Of a stretch of DNA of 64,000 nt, positions 16,872 to 25,845 are shown in pieces. The DNA comes from Marinobacterium sediminicola. Its GTDB lineage: Bacteria > Pseudomonadota > Gammaproteobacteria > Pseudomonadales > Balneatricaceae. The notes under the pieces were generated by a model. It had not been told where the DNA came from. It ran no database searches and worked only from the letters and a program-made list of their open reading frames with translations. Position numbers and translations under genes: made by a program. Every line of letters starts with the position of its first letter. Positions within the stretch are counted from its first letter, which is position 1. Location of the stretch: contig NZ_CP092123.1 in the NCBI RefSeq assembly GCF_022343685.1, positions 2,170,001 through 2,234,000 of the forward strand, read 5' to 3'.

Positions 16872-18476
16872 TTAATCCAGTACGCGACGGACAAAATCCT
16901 GCACCGCTACCAGCATGCTGCCTTCGCCTTCGACCTGGGTACTACCGTCAGCAACGGTTGCCACAACAGTCAGACGACCGACATTGTTGGCCGACATTTT
17001 GCGTTCCGGGTTAAGGCCCGCATCACCAGGTGTGAAGATACCTGCGGCATTGAAGCTGCCAGCGTACTTGTCATCCTTGTCATGAGCCGCCACTTCGTCA
17101 GCCGGCTTGATGCTCCAGCTGGCAGGCATGTAACCCAGACGCAGATCGTCCTCGGTACCCGGCTTGCCATCAGCACCGGCGCTGTAGCCTACTGCACGAT
17201 AGGAGGCACGAACTTTCGGCAGATTACCGCCGGCACCACCGATACGGGTCACCGCATTGGCCGGCGTCACGTCGACACGCGCCAGCTCGCTGTATACAGC
17301 CAAAGCAGACTCGCTTGCGGCCTGTCCAACACGGACGGTTCGCAGACCTTCATTGCCGGTGGCTTTGGCCAGCACAGTGATACGATCATCGGCGCGAGAC
17401 AGTACCTTCTCGACTACAACCCCTTCGCCAAGGTTGATGTCACCTTTCAGATTCTGTCCGATCAGGGTCAGCTCTGCCGGTTCACCCGCACGCAGATAGG
17501 ACGGCTGAACCGCCACCACCGCAGCCTTACCCTGATCACGCACAGCACTCAGCTCACCGCCGATTTCGCGCTCAGCCGCAACAAACATACGGCCTTCCAG
17601 ACTGTTGCCCTGCTTGTCTGCTGCCATGACCTGACGCATTTTCACACCATCGATGGTCAGGCTGGCTCGCCATTCATAGCCGGTGTATACAGTTGCCTTG
17701 CCTTCACCGTTGAGCGCGGTTCCATCGGCATACAGACCTTCAAGCGTTACGTCGTAATGGCCTTCGGAGGTCTTGGCGGCGGTCATCCAGGCATCAAATT
17801 CGCCCTTGCCCGGAACGAAGCCGGTCACGCGCCAGCGACCCATCAGATCGCTTTTGCTGGCCTTCTGCCAGTTGTTCCATTCCTGAGTAATCAGCGGGAA
17901 ACGCTTGCCAAGATCAGCGGCAGTATCGTTGCTGGCGATCTGGTACCACTGGCGGTCACGTGCCAGGGAGTGCAGTTCGGTGGTCGGGAACTGCCCCATG
18001 TGGAAGTCGACCAGGTATTTCCATTCCTGCTCAGTGCGGCGCTGCAAGGCAAAACGCGCCTCGGAGTGACAGCGGCCACAGGTTTCAGCCAGCCCCTGAT
18101 CAATGCTGTTCTCAACCAGGTTGGTATCCTGCTCGAGCAGATAGCGATAGCCTTCTGTCTCTTCAGGTGCCAGACCCTGGGTGTCAGCCAGATGCTTGAC
18201 CAGTGCGCGTTTTTCTTCGCGGGTCAGTTCAAGGCCACGCAGGTGAGTCATGCGGTTGATCGTCATCAACCAGCCTTCAGGGGTTTTACGCTGCTCGCTG
18301 ATGCGTGAGAAGCTTGGCGCTTCGGCCGAACCGGTCTCGGTATGACAGGCCAGGCAGCGGTCCCGGATGATCTGTTGTGCGTCCTGAGCCAGCACCGGTG
18401 TGCTGACAAGCCCGGCCAGAGCCAGAAGGCCCGTACCCAGAGCTGCACGCTTCGAATTATTATTACTCAATGCCAT
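16872..18476 (-). CDS. qhpA: QhpA, QHNDH alpha subunit (di-haem cytochrome c)
   Basis: A 534-residue periplasmic protein with a signal peptide ending at VLA-Q (residue 30). Two c-type haem motifs are visible, CLACH (41-45) and CGRCH (133-137), in an N-terminal di-haem domain. The remaining 350 residues are the beta-rich domains typical of the alpha subunit. It receives electrons from the CTQ cofactor during primary-amine oxidation and hands them to an external acceptor. It is the first gene of the operon. ATG at 18474-18476 is preferred over the GTG directly before it. Upstream lie a possible extended -10 and four decamers that suit control by the divergent response regulator. Confidence 0.95.
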   Translation of the reverse strand: MALSNNNSKRAALGTGLLALAGLVSTPVLAQDAQQIIRDRCLACHTETGSAEAPSFSRISEQRKTPEGWLMTINRMTHLRGLELTREEKRALVKHLADTQGLAPEETEGYRYLLEQDTNLVENSIDQGLAETCGRCHSEARFALQRRTEQEWKYLVDFHMGQFPTTELHSLARDRQWYQIASNDTAADLGKRFPLITQEWNNWQKASKSDLMGRWRVTGFVPGKGEFDAWMTAAKTSEGHYDVTLEGLYADGTALNGEGKATVYTGYEWRASLTIDGVKMRQVMAADKQGNSLEGRMFVAAEREIGGELSAVRDQGKAAVVAVQPSYLRAGEPAELTLIGQNLKGDINLGEGVVVEKVLSRADDRITVLAKATGNEGLRTVRVGQAASESALAVYSELARVDVTPANAVTRIGGAGGNLPKVRASYRAVGYSAGADGKPGTEDDLRLGYMPASWSIKPADEVAAHDKDDKYAGSFNAAGIFTPGDAGLNPERKMSANNVGRLTVVATVADGSTQVEGEGSMLVAVQDFVRRVLD

Positions 18477-18568
18477 CACTCCCTCACTGATGAGATGGAT
18501 CTTGTTGTTCGCCCAAGTGCCAAAACGGCACTATGGCTCAGCCCAAATCGGTGCTTGTCGCTAAGCTA

Positions 18569-18577
18569 AACCTAGCA
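18569..18577 (-). promoter_or_regulatory. Candidate extended -10 of the qhpA promoter
   Basis: TGCTAGGTT on the minus strand has the TG-N extension and a fair -10 hexamer. No good -35 is found 17 bases upstream (AGGTGA there), and the tandem decamers begin right behind that position. This is the layout of an activator-dependent promoter. The leader also holds a small hairpin (GTGCC/GGCAC, 18517-18531). Confidence 0.35.
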
Positions 18578-18598
18578 TGTAAATTAATTTCTCACCTT

Positions 18599-18638
18599 TT
18601 GTGCTAAGTTGTGCTCAGATGTAACAGAATGTAAAAAG
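18599..18638. repeat. Four tandem decamers in the qhpA / response-regulator promoter region
   Basis: The plus strand reads TTGTGCTAAG, TTGTGCTCAG, ATGTAACAGA, ATGTAAAAAG without gaps. The first two differ at one base, as two related pairs of half-sites one helical turn apart. OmpR-family regulators bind such direct repeats head to tail. The divergent gene at 18731 encodes exactly that type of regulator, so this is its probable operator; binding is inferred. Confidence 0.55.
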
Positions 18639-18730
18639 GACTTTCACTTTTCCGCCACTCGGTTGATATTGCCCCCTGGATTCACCCGTCCCGGTAGCCG
18701 CCCCGGCTTCACGCAGTAGAGAGCTTTACG

Positions 18731-19465
18731 ATGAAGACCACACCCGCTGACATTCACATCCTCATCGTGGAAGACGATCTGGCCTCACGGTCACTGCTCG
18801 TCAGTTACTTCGAGAACGCAGGCTATCGTGTCTCGGAAACGGACAACGCGGACCATCTGGCCGAACGAATCGATCAGGATGCGGTGGATCTGGTGCTGCT
18901 CGATATCAGTCTGCCCGGCAAGGACGGCCTCACCGTAACCCGTGAACTCAGAGCCAACTCGGCCGTTGGCATCATTCTAGTGACCAGCAAGGGGGACGAG
19001 ATCGACCGCATTGTGGGGCTGGAGCTGGGTGCCGACGATTACGTCACCAAGCCTTTCAATCCACGCGAGCTGCTCGTCCGGGCAAAGAACCTGCTTTGGC
19101 GCATGTTCATTGCCGACACCGCCAAGCGGAATGGTGAAAGCCGTAGCCAGATGATCTACTCCTTTGAAGGCTGGCAACTGGACCCTTACAAACGTCAGCT
19201 GACCAGCCCGGAAGGCCACCACGAGCGCCTGCCGGAAGGCGAGTTCAAGCTGCTGCAAACGCTGGTCAACCATCCCGGTCAGGTGCTGTCACGCGATCAG
19301 CTGATGGATGCCATCCATGACCGTGAATGGACGCCCAACGACCGCTCGGTAGACGTACTGATCGGCCGCCTGAGACGCAAACTGGGTGACAACCCGTCCA
19401 ATCCCCAGTTGATCCTGACCGCCCACGGCGCCGGCTACATGTTTGCCGGCAACACTGGCTCATGA
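18731..19465 (+). CDS. OmpR/PhoB-family response regulator, likely controls the qhp operon
   Basis: A 244-residue two-domain regulator. The receiver has the acidic pair Glu14-Asp15-Asp16 and phosphoacceptor Asp58 in LLDISLPG, plus the lysine in YVTKPF. The C-terminal winged helix carries GEFKLLQTLVNHPGQVLSR and RSVDVLIGRLRRKLGD. It resembles TorR-like regulators. Its stop overlaps the start of the hybrid kinase by four bases (ATGA), so the two are translationally coupled. It is divergent from qhpA across a 254-base region holding tandem decamers. In Paracoccus the qhp operon uses an AraC-type QhpR; none is adjacent here, making this pair the best candidate. Confidence 0.93.
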   Translation: MKTTPADIHILIVEDDLASRSLLVSYFENAGYRVSETDNADHLAERIDQDAVDLVLLDISLPGKDGLTVTRELRANSAVGIILVTSKGDEIDRIVGLELGADDYVTKPFNPRELLVRAKNLLWRMFIADTAKRNGESRSQMIYSFEGWQLDPYKRQLTSPEGHHERLPEGEFKLLQTLVNHPGQVLSRDQLMDAIHDREWTPNDRSVDVLIGRLRRKLGDNPSNPQLILTAHGAGYMFAGNTGS

Positions 19466-22400
19466 AAGCCCCCGAAGGCTATCGTCTTTACCGCCAGCTG
19501 CACCGCTCCGGTGACTGTCGCATCAGCCGCGCCGTGCGGCTGCAGGATGGCTCTGACGTCATCATCAAACAGCTTGATCGCAGTCAGTGCAGCCGCGGTC
19601 GGCTGAGCCGCTTTCAACACGAGTTTGATATCCTTTCGCGCCTGCGCATCAGTGGGGTTATCGAACCCTTTGAGTTGCTCCAGCTGGAGACTGGGCCCGC
19701 GATTATCTATTCGGACTCAGGCTCCCGTCCGCTGCGTCAGCTGATCGCAGAACAACAGCTCTCCTGGCCCCAATGGCTGCCGATCGCCATCCGTATCAGT
19801 GAACTGCTCGGCCGTCTGCACGAAGCGGGTATTACCCATAAGCAGATCAACCCTGATCATCTGTTGCTGAATCCCGATACCGGGATGGTCGAGCTCATCG
19901 GCTTTTCACGCAGCACCGGCCTGAGTCGTGAACAGGCGAACTGGCATACGCCAGACTTTGGCCGTGAAGGGCTGGCCTATATCGCTCCGGAGCAGACAGG
20001 GCGCATCAACCGCAGCATCGACTACCGCAGCGATTATTACAGCCTCGGTGCCACCCTGTATGAGCTGATGACCGGCCGCCCGCCCTTCACCAGTGATGAT
20101 GGCATGAGTCTGGTGCATGACCAGATTGCCAAACAGCCCAAAGCCCCCCACCTGATCAACCCCCAACTGCCGGAAATGCTGTCACTGGTGATCCTCAAGC
20201 TGCTCTCCAAGGATGCGGCACAGCGCTACCAGTCCAGCGTCGGGCTGATCCATGACCTGCAGCTATGCCTGCGTGCGCAGCTACGCCAGGAGTATGACCT
20301 GCGTTTTCAACCTGGCCAGCGTGACCTGTCTGCTCGCTTCCAGATACCGCAGCGACTCTACGGTCGCCAGCCTCTGCTGGCACAGTTGCGCGAGCAATAT
20401 CGCAGCTGTGGCCGCGGCGGACAGCCACTGGTGTTGATCACCGGTTATGCCGGTGTCGGCAAGACCAGCCTGGTCAACGAATTGCGTCAGTACGTCAACG
20501 AACAAGGGGGCAGCTTCAACGCCGGCAAATTTGATCAGTTTCGCCGCAGTCGCCCCTACTTCGCGATCGTTCAGGCCCTCCAGGGACTGGTTCGCCAACT
20601 GCTGACCGAACCTGAAGAACGCATCGCCCGCTGGCGCAAGCGGCTGGTCGACAACCTGGGCAGTCACGCTCAGGTGCTGGTCAAGCTGATTCCCGAACTG
20701 GAGCTGATCATCGGCAATCAGCCCATACTGCCCCCCTTGCCGCCGGCTGAAGAGCAGAATCGGTTTTCACGCATTTTCATCCAGATGCTGCGTGTGCTGG
20801 CGACCCCGAATCGCCCGCTGGTACTGTTTCTGGATGACCTGCACTGGGCCGACCTCGCCTCGCTGCACCTGATCGAAACGCTGGTCAGTGTCAGTGCCCC
20901 ACCGGGGTTGATGCTGATCGGCAGTTATCGTGATCATGAGTTGAGCGCGACCCATCCGCTGCGCACCGCTCTGGAGCGCCTTCAGCACAATGGTCAGGCA
21001 CCGCTGGAGATCAGCCTCCACCCCTTGCAACTGCCCGAAGTCAACCAGCTGGTCGCTGACACCCTGCGCGTCGAGCCTCTGGCCTGTCGGTCTCTGGCAC
21101 AGGCCTGTATGGAAAAGACCCAGGGCAACCCCTTCTTCCTGAATCAGTTCCTGCATGCTCTGCATCAGGATGGTCTTATCACCTTCCGCGAGCAGCGCTG
21201 GCAGTGGGATGAGGATGCAATACGTGATCAGGAGATCACCGATAATGTGATCGAGTTGATGGTCAGCAAGATTCAACGCCTGCCTGCTGCCACTCAGCAG
21301 GTATTGCCGCTGGCCGCCTGTATCGGCAGCAGTTTCAACCTGCGCACCCTGTCCGTGGTCAGCGAACTGCAGCCACGCGCGGCCACCGACCGGCTCTGGC
21401 CGGCACTGACCGAAGGCTTGATCGTGCCTCAGGATGACAGCTACCGGCTGTTTCAGAACCTCGAACCGGAGCGCACCCGTTTTCGCTTCGTACATGACCG
21501 GGTGCAGCAGGCAGCCTACTCATTGATCGAAGATGACACGCTGGAAGAGCTGCACTTGCAGATCGGTCGTCAGTTGCAGCAAAGCCTGCAGCCAGATGAG
21601 ATCGATAACCGTATCTTCGAGATCAGCAACCATCTCAATCAGGCGCAGAAGCGCCTGTCGTCGGACGAGGAGAGACTGCAACTGGCTCGGCTCAATCTTC
21701 GTGCCGGTCAAAAGGCGAAAGAGTCAGCCGCATTTGACTCTGCAATGGAATACCTGAATACGGGCCTGAGTCTGTTGCCGGCGAACGGCTGGCTGCATGA
21801 CTACAACCTCGCACTGGAACTGCACACGACTGCGGCGGAAATCGCCAACATCAAGGGACAGCATGAACTCATGCTGACGCTGATCCGCACCGTCGAAGCG
21901 CATGCGTCCCAGCTGCTCGACCGTATCAGGGTGTATGAAATCCTGATCCAGTCGCAGGTAGCCAACAACGCTTTCCACCAGGCGTTGCAGACAGCGCAAC
22001 TGGCACTGCAGCAGCTGGGCGTCAATATCCCGGCCAAGCCGCGTGACAGCCAACTGGCCTACGGACTTGCCCGTACCCAGTGGATGCTGCGCCGGATGAC
22101 ACCGGAAAAAATTCTTCAGCTGCCCAAAATGAAGGACCCCGAGCTGCTGGCCGCAATGCCGATCCTCGCCAGCATGTTCGGTGCCATCAAGTTTTCCAGC
22201 TCGGAGCTTCGCCCGCTGGTGATGGCACGCCAGGTCGAACTGACGCTAAAACACGGGCTCAACCCCTCTGCCGCCATGGCGTTTGCGGGATATGGTGGTG
22301 TTCTCTGCGGTCAATTCAACGCCATCGAGCAGGGCTACCGTCTGGGCAAGCTGGCTTTGCAACTGGACCAGCAGATGCCCTCGGTGCTGACCCATCACCG

Positions 22401-25400
22401 CACCCTGTCCCTGTTCAACAGTTACATTCGCCATTATCGCGAACCCCTGCGTAACTGCATGGAATCCCTGCTCAACGCCCATCAACTGGGGCTGGATGCC
22501 GGTGACATGGAATGGAGTGCCTATGCACTGGCGGCCTATATCCAGTATGCCTTTCCGCTGTGCCGCAACCTGGACGAGCTGCAGCCGAGACTTGAGCAAT
22601 ATGCCGCACTGCTGGAAGAATCTGGACAACAGCAGTCACTGCAGTACTCCCAGTTCGTCCTGCAAACCATGGAAAATCTGCGCGGTCACAGCGCGGACCC
22701 GACCAGATTCGACGGCCGCTTCTATCATGAAGAACGCAACCTGGCCGAATTGAAACGGGAAAACCACCGTACCGCCATCAGCCTGCATCATTTCTATAAA
22801 AGTCTGCTCTGCTATCTGTTCGGTGACTACGCCGGCGCACTGCGTCACAGTGATGCAGGCATGGAGCTGCGCGCTTCCATCAGCGGTACACTCACTGTGC
22901 CCTGGTTACAACAGCTCAACGCACTCAGCATTCTGGCTCAGCTGCCGCATACCAGCATCCTGCAGCAACCGGCACGCCTGCAGAAGGTCCGTCAAACCCT
23001 TCGCGCCTTGCGCAAGCTGGCACGTTACTCACCGGAAAACCACCGACATCATGCCGACCTTCTGGAAGCGGAGCTCTATCGCAGTCAGCACCAGCACACC
23101 AAGGCGATGGACCTTTATGAGCAAGCGATCGAGCAGGCTCGCCAGCAGGGTTTCATTCTGGACGAAGCCATGGCCACCGAGCTTGCAGGCCAGTTCTACC
23201 TGGAATGGGACAAACCCGGAATCGCCCGCACCTACCTGCAGGACGCCTATGAGCGCTATGCAGACTGGGGCGGTCGAGCCAAACTCGAACAAATGCAGGA
23301 ACGCTACCCGTTCACTCTGGAGCGTCCTCTGCGTCACTTTGATGATAATCAGCCCAAAGAGTCTCCGGCCCTGAGCCAGACGCTGGACAACCAGGCCTTC
23401 GACATCAACTCGGTAATCCACTCGTCTCAGGCCATCTCCGATGAGATCGTGCTGGAAAGGCTGCTTGAACGACTCATGCAGCTGGCGCTGCAGAACGCCG
23501 GGGCCCAGCGTGCCATTCTCATCCTGCGCCGTCATCAGGGCCTTTTTCTGGAAGCGGAGATCTGTCTCAATCAGCCACCTCGTCTGTTCAATGCCCAACC
23601 GCTGGAGCAAAGCGAGGCACTACTGCCGCTGAGCATCATCAATTACGTGGCACGCACCAAAGAGGACGTGGTACTGGGCAATGCCACGGAACATCAAATG
23701 TTCCAGCAGGATAGCTACATCCGTGAGCATCAGCCTCGCTCCCTGCTGGCGATCCCGATTCTCTACCATGGCGAGCTCACCGCCATTCTCTATCTCGAGC
23801 ACTCGGAAAGCCGTGACATCTTCAATCGAGACCGACTCAAGACCCTGCAGATTCTCGCTTCTCAGGCTGCCATCTCGATCGAGAACGCCAAGCTCTATCA
23901 AAGCCTGGAACAGTCCGAACGGGAGTACCGCTCACTGTTTGAAAACTCCAGCGAGGGGATCTTCCGCATCGACCGCCGTGGCCGCTTCATATCGGCAAAT
24001 CCGGCACTGGTAAAGCTGCTGGGCTATCCCAGCGCTGACGCGTTTCTGAGCACCGTAACCGATGTCATCCGGGACTGCTTCGTGGATCGGGAAGAGTGCC
24101 GTCAATTCCTCGCACGGCTTAACCGAGATGAGCGCGTACTGGGATTTGAAACCCGCTGGCGCCGCCGCAACGGCAGTGAGGTCAGCATTTCGATCTCGGC
24201 TCATCGCATCACCGATGAACAACAGAATCTTCGCTACTACGAAGGCTCGCTGACGGATATCAGTGAGCGTAAAGCCAAGGAACAGGCCGAGCTGGCACGG
24301 GAAAAGGCCGAGGCCGCCAGTGAGGCCAAAAGTCAGTTTCTGGCGACCATGAGCCACGAAATTCGTACCCCGATGAATGGTATCCTGGGGATGGCTCAGC
24401 TGCTGATGCGCTCTGGACTCAGCACTGCACAACAGGAACAGGTGGATTCCATTTACCGCTCCGGCCAGACCCTGCTGAGCATTCTTAATGACGTGCTCGA
24501 TTTTACCAAGATCGAGGCCGGTCAGATGGAGCTGGAGCAGGTGGAGTTCAGCCTGCATGAACAACTCGAACAGCTGCGCCAGCTGCTGACACCGATGACC
24601 CAGGAAAAACACCTGGACCTGATCCTGCGACTGGACCCCGAGCTGCCCGATCGGGTCTGCGGTGATCCCCGGGCTCTGAACCAGATCCTGCTGAACCTCT
24701 GCACCAATGCACTCAAATTCACCCATGAAGGCTATGTACTGGTGAAAGTTCGCCCGCTGATGTCCGAGGGGGATGATCAGTGCCGTGTTCACTTTGAAGT
24801 TGAAGACACCGGCATCGGCATTCCCGAATCGGCTCACTCGCGCATTTTCATGCATTTCAGCCAGGCAGACAGCTCCATCACGCGCCGATTCGGTGGCACT
24901 GGCCTGGGCCTGTCAATCTGCAAGCGGCTGGTGGAGCTTCAGGACGGTGAGATCGGCTTTGACAGCCAGCCGGGAAAAGGCAGCCGCTTCTGGGTGGAGC
25001 TGCAATACCCCCTTGCCAGACAGGCAGAAAATCACACATCCGTCTCGCATCTTCGCGAGGAAGGCGGCAAGCCGCGACTGGATATTCTGCTGGTGGAAGA
25101 TACCCCGATCAATCAGCAGGTCACGGTAGGTCTGCTGGAGTCGGAAGGCCACAGCGTCAGCGTTGCAGACGATGGCTACACTGCGCTTTCGATGCACAAC
25201 GATCATGACTACGATCTGGTACTGATGGATATTCACTTGCCCGACATGGACGGGATCGAAACCTCTCGTCGCATGCGTCAGCACCCTGACCCGTCTCGGG
25301 CAGCTGTTCGCATCATTGCCCTGACCGCATCGGTCACGCCGACAGAGATCCGTCGCTATCAGGAAGCCGGGATGGATGCAGTCGTCAGCAAGCCGTTGCA

Positions 25401-25845
25401 GTTCGACGAACTCAACCGCCTGCTCCGACAGCAACCGATGATGGATCAAACGACCAGTCCGGTGTCTGAAACCTCTGCCACACTGCTCAATCAAACCCTG
25501 CTCGACCAGCACCTTGGCATGCTAGGACATGAACGGTTCCATAGTTTGTGCCAACAGATGCAGGCCCAATGCTTCGAACTGCTGGAACAATTGGGAGAAG
25601 CCCTTCCTGACCAGCAGCCCCCGTTACTGCATAAGCTGGCAGGCACGCTCAGCAACTTCGGTATGCAACAAGCTGCTGAACTGAGCCGGGAGCTGGAGCT
25701 ACGCCCCACACGATCCATGGAAACGATGGACAGGTTGCAACAGCTCTGCCGGCTGAGTCTGAGCGAACTGCAACGGCGTTACGGCCTGGGCGCTAATCCA
25801 GCTGACGAACCAAAGGTTCCAGCCAGCGGTAGTCCTCATCACTGA
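19462..25845 (+). CDS. Giant hybrid sensor kinase: pseudokinase-AAA-TPR-GAF-PAS-HisKA-HATPase-REC-HPt
   Basis: A 2127-residue soluble signalling protein with no clear membrane segment. Residues 1-270 form a Ser/Thr-kinase-like domain. A P-loop ATPase follows (GYAGVGKTS from residue 328; Walker B FLDDLHWAD with Asp458-459), then a long helical TPR-like region to about 1290, a GAF domain (about 1310-1480), a PAS domain (about 1490-1610), HisKA with His1632 in TMSHEIRTPMNG, an HATPase (NLCTNALKFT, DTGIGIP, GGTGLGLS), a receiver with Asp1923 in LMDIHLPDMDG, and a C-terminal HPt-like segment with His2057 in LLHKLAGTLSNFG. The kinase-like domain is degenerate: HKQINPDHLLL replaces the HRD loop (Gln128 for the catalytic Asp) and GFS (147-149) replaces DFG. 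It probably phosphorylates the upstream response regulator through a relay. It overlaps the convergent binding-protein gene by 53 bases. Confidence 0.93.
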   Translation: MKAPEGYRLYRQLHRSGDCRISRAVRLQDGSDVIIKQLDRSQCSRGRLSRFQHEFDILSRLRISGVIEPFELLQLETGPAIIYSDSGSRPLRQLIAEQQLSWPQWLPIAIRISELLGRLHEAGITHKQINPDHLLLNPDTGMVELIGFSRSTGLSREQANWHTPDFGREGLAYIAPEQTGRINRSIDYRSDYYSLGATLYELMTGRPPFTSDDGMSLVHDQIAKQPKAPHLINPQLPEMLSLVILKLLSKDAAQRYQSSVGLIHDLQLCLRAQLRQEYDLRFQPGQRDLSARFQIPQRLYGRQPLLAQLREQYRSCGRGGQPLVLITGYAGVGKTSLVNELRQYVNEQGGSFNAGKFDQFRRSRPYFAIVQALQGLVRQLLTEPEERIARWRKRLVDNLGSHAQVLVKLIPELELIIGNQPILPPLPPAEEQNRFSRIFIQMLRVLATPNRPLVLFLDDLHWADLASLHLIETLVSVSAPPGLMLIGSYRDHELSATHPLRTALERLQHNGQAPLEISLHPLQLPEVNQLVADTLRVEPLACRSLAQACMEKTQGNPFFLNQFLHALHQDGLITFREQRWQWDEDAIRDQEITDNVIELMVSKIQRLPAATQQVLPLAACIGSSFNLRTLSVVSELQPRAATDRLWPALTEGLIVPQDDSYRLFQNLEPERTRFRFVHDRVQQAAYSLIEDDTLEELHLQIGRQLQQSLQPDEIDNRIFEISNHLNQAQKRLSSDEERLQLARLNLRAGQKAKESAAFDSAMEYLNTGLSLLPANGWLHDYNLALELHTTAAEIANIKGQHELMLTLIRTVEAHASQLLDRIRVYEILIQSQVANNAFHQALQTAQLALQQLGVNIPAKPRDSQLAYGLARTQWMLRRMTPEKILQLPKMKDPELLAAMPILASMFGAIKFSSSELRPLVMARQVELTLKHGLNPSAAMAFAGYGGVLCGQFNAIEQGYRLGKLALQLDQQMPSVLTHHRTLSLFNSYIRHYREPLRNCMESLLNAHQLGLDAGDMEWSAYALAAYIQYAFPLCRNLDELQPRLEQYAALLEESGQQQSLQYSQFVLQTMENLRGHSADPTRFDGRFYHEERNLAELKRENHRTAISLHHFYKSLLCYLFGDYAGALRHSDAGMELRASISGTLTVPWLQQLNALSILAQLPHTSILQQPARLQKVRQTLRALRKLARYSPENHRHHADLLEAELYRSQHQHTKAMDLYEQAIEQARQQGFILDEAMATELAGQFYLEWDKPGIARTYLQDAYERYADWGGRAKLEQMQERYPFTLERPLRHFDDNQPKESPALSQTLDNQAFDINSVIHSSQAISDEIVLERLLERLMQLALQNAGAQRAILILRRHQGLFLEAEICLNQPPRLFNAQPLEQSEALLPLSIINYVARTKEDVVLGNATEHQMFQQDSYIREHQPRSLLAIPILYHGELTAILYLEHSESRDIFNRDRLKTLQILASQAAISIENAKLYQSLEQSEREYRSLFENSSEGIFRIDRRGRFISANPALVKLLGYPSADAFLSTVTDVIRDCFVDREECRQFLARLNRDERVLGFETRWRRRNGSEVSISISAHRITDEQQNLRYYEGSLTDISERKAKEQAELAREKAEAASEAKSQFLATMSHEIRTPMNGILGMAQLLMRSGLSTAQQEQVDSIYRSGQTLLSILNDVLDFTKIEAGQMELEQVEFSLHEQLEQLRQLLTPMTQEKHLDLILRLDPELPDRVCGDPRALNQILLNLCTNALKFTHEGYVLVKVRPLMSEGDDQCRVHFEVEDTGIGIPESAHSRIFMHFSQADSSITRRFGGTGLGLSICKRLVELQDGEIGFDSQPGKGSRFWVELQYPLARQAENHTSVSHLREEGGKPRLDILLVEDTPINQQVTVGLLESEGHSVSVADDGYTALSMHNDHDYDLVLMDIHLPDMDGIETSRRMRQHPDPSRAAVRIIALTASVTPTEIRRYQEAGMDAVVSKPLQFDELNRLLRQQPMMDQTTSPVSETSATLLNQTLLDQHLGMLGHERFHSLCQQMQAQCFELLEQLGEALPDQQPPLLHKLAGTLSNFGMQQAAELSRELELRPTRSMETMDRLQQLCRLSLSELQRRYGLGANPADEPKVPASGSPHH

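Noticed and set aside
16839-18308. 489-codon open frame on the plus strand
   Set aside because: Antisense to qhpA with its signal peptide and two haem motifs.
18599-18638. Tandem repeats as a possible CRISPR or VNTR
   Set aside because: Units are 10 bp with no spacers and lie in a promoter region; regulator binding sites explain them better.
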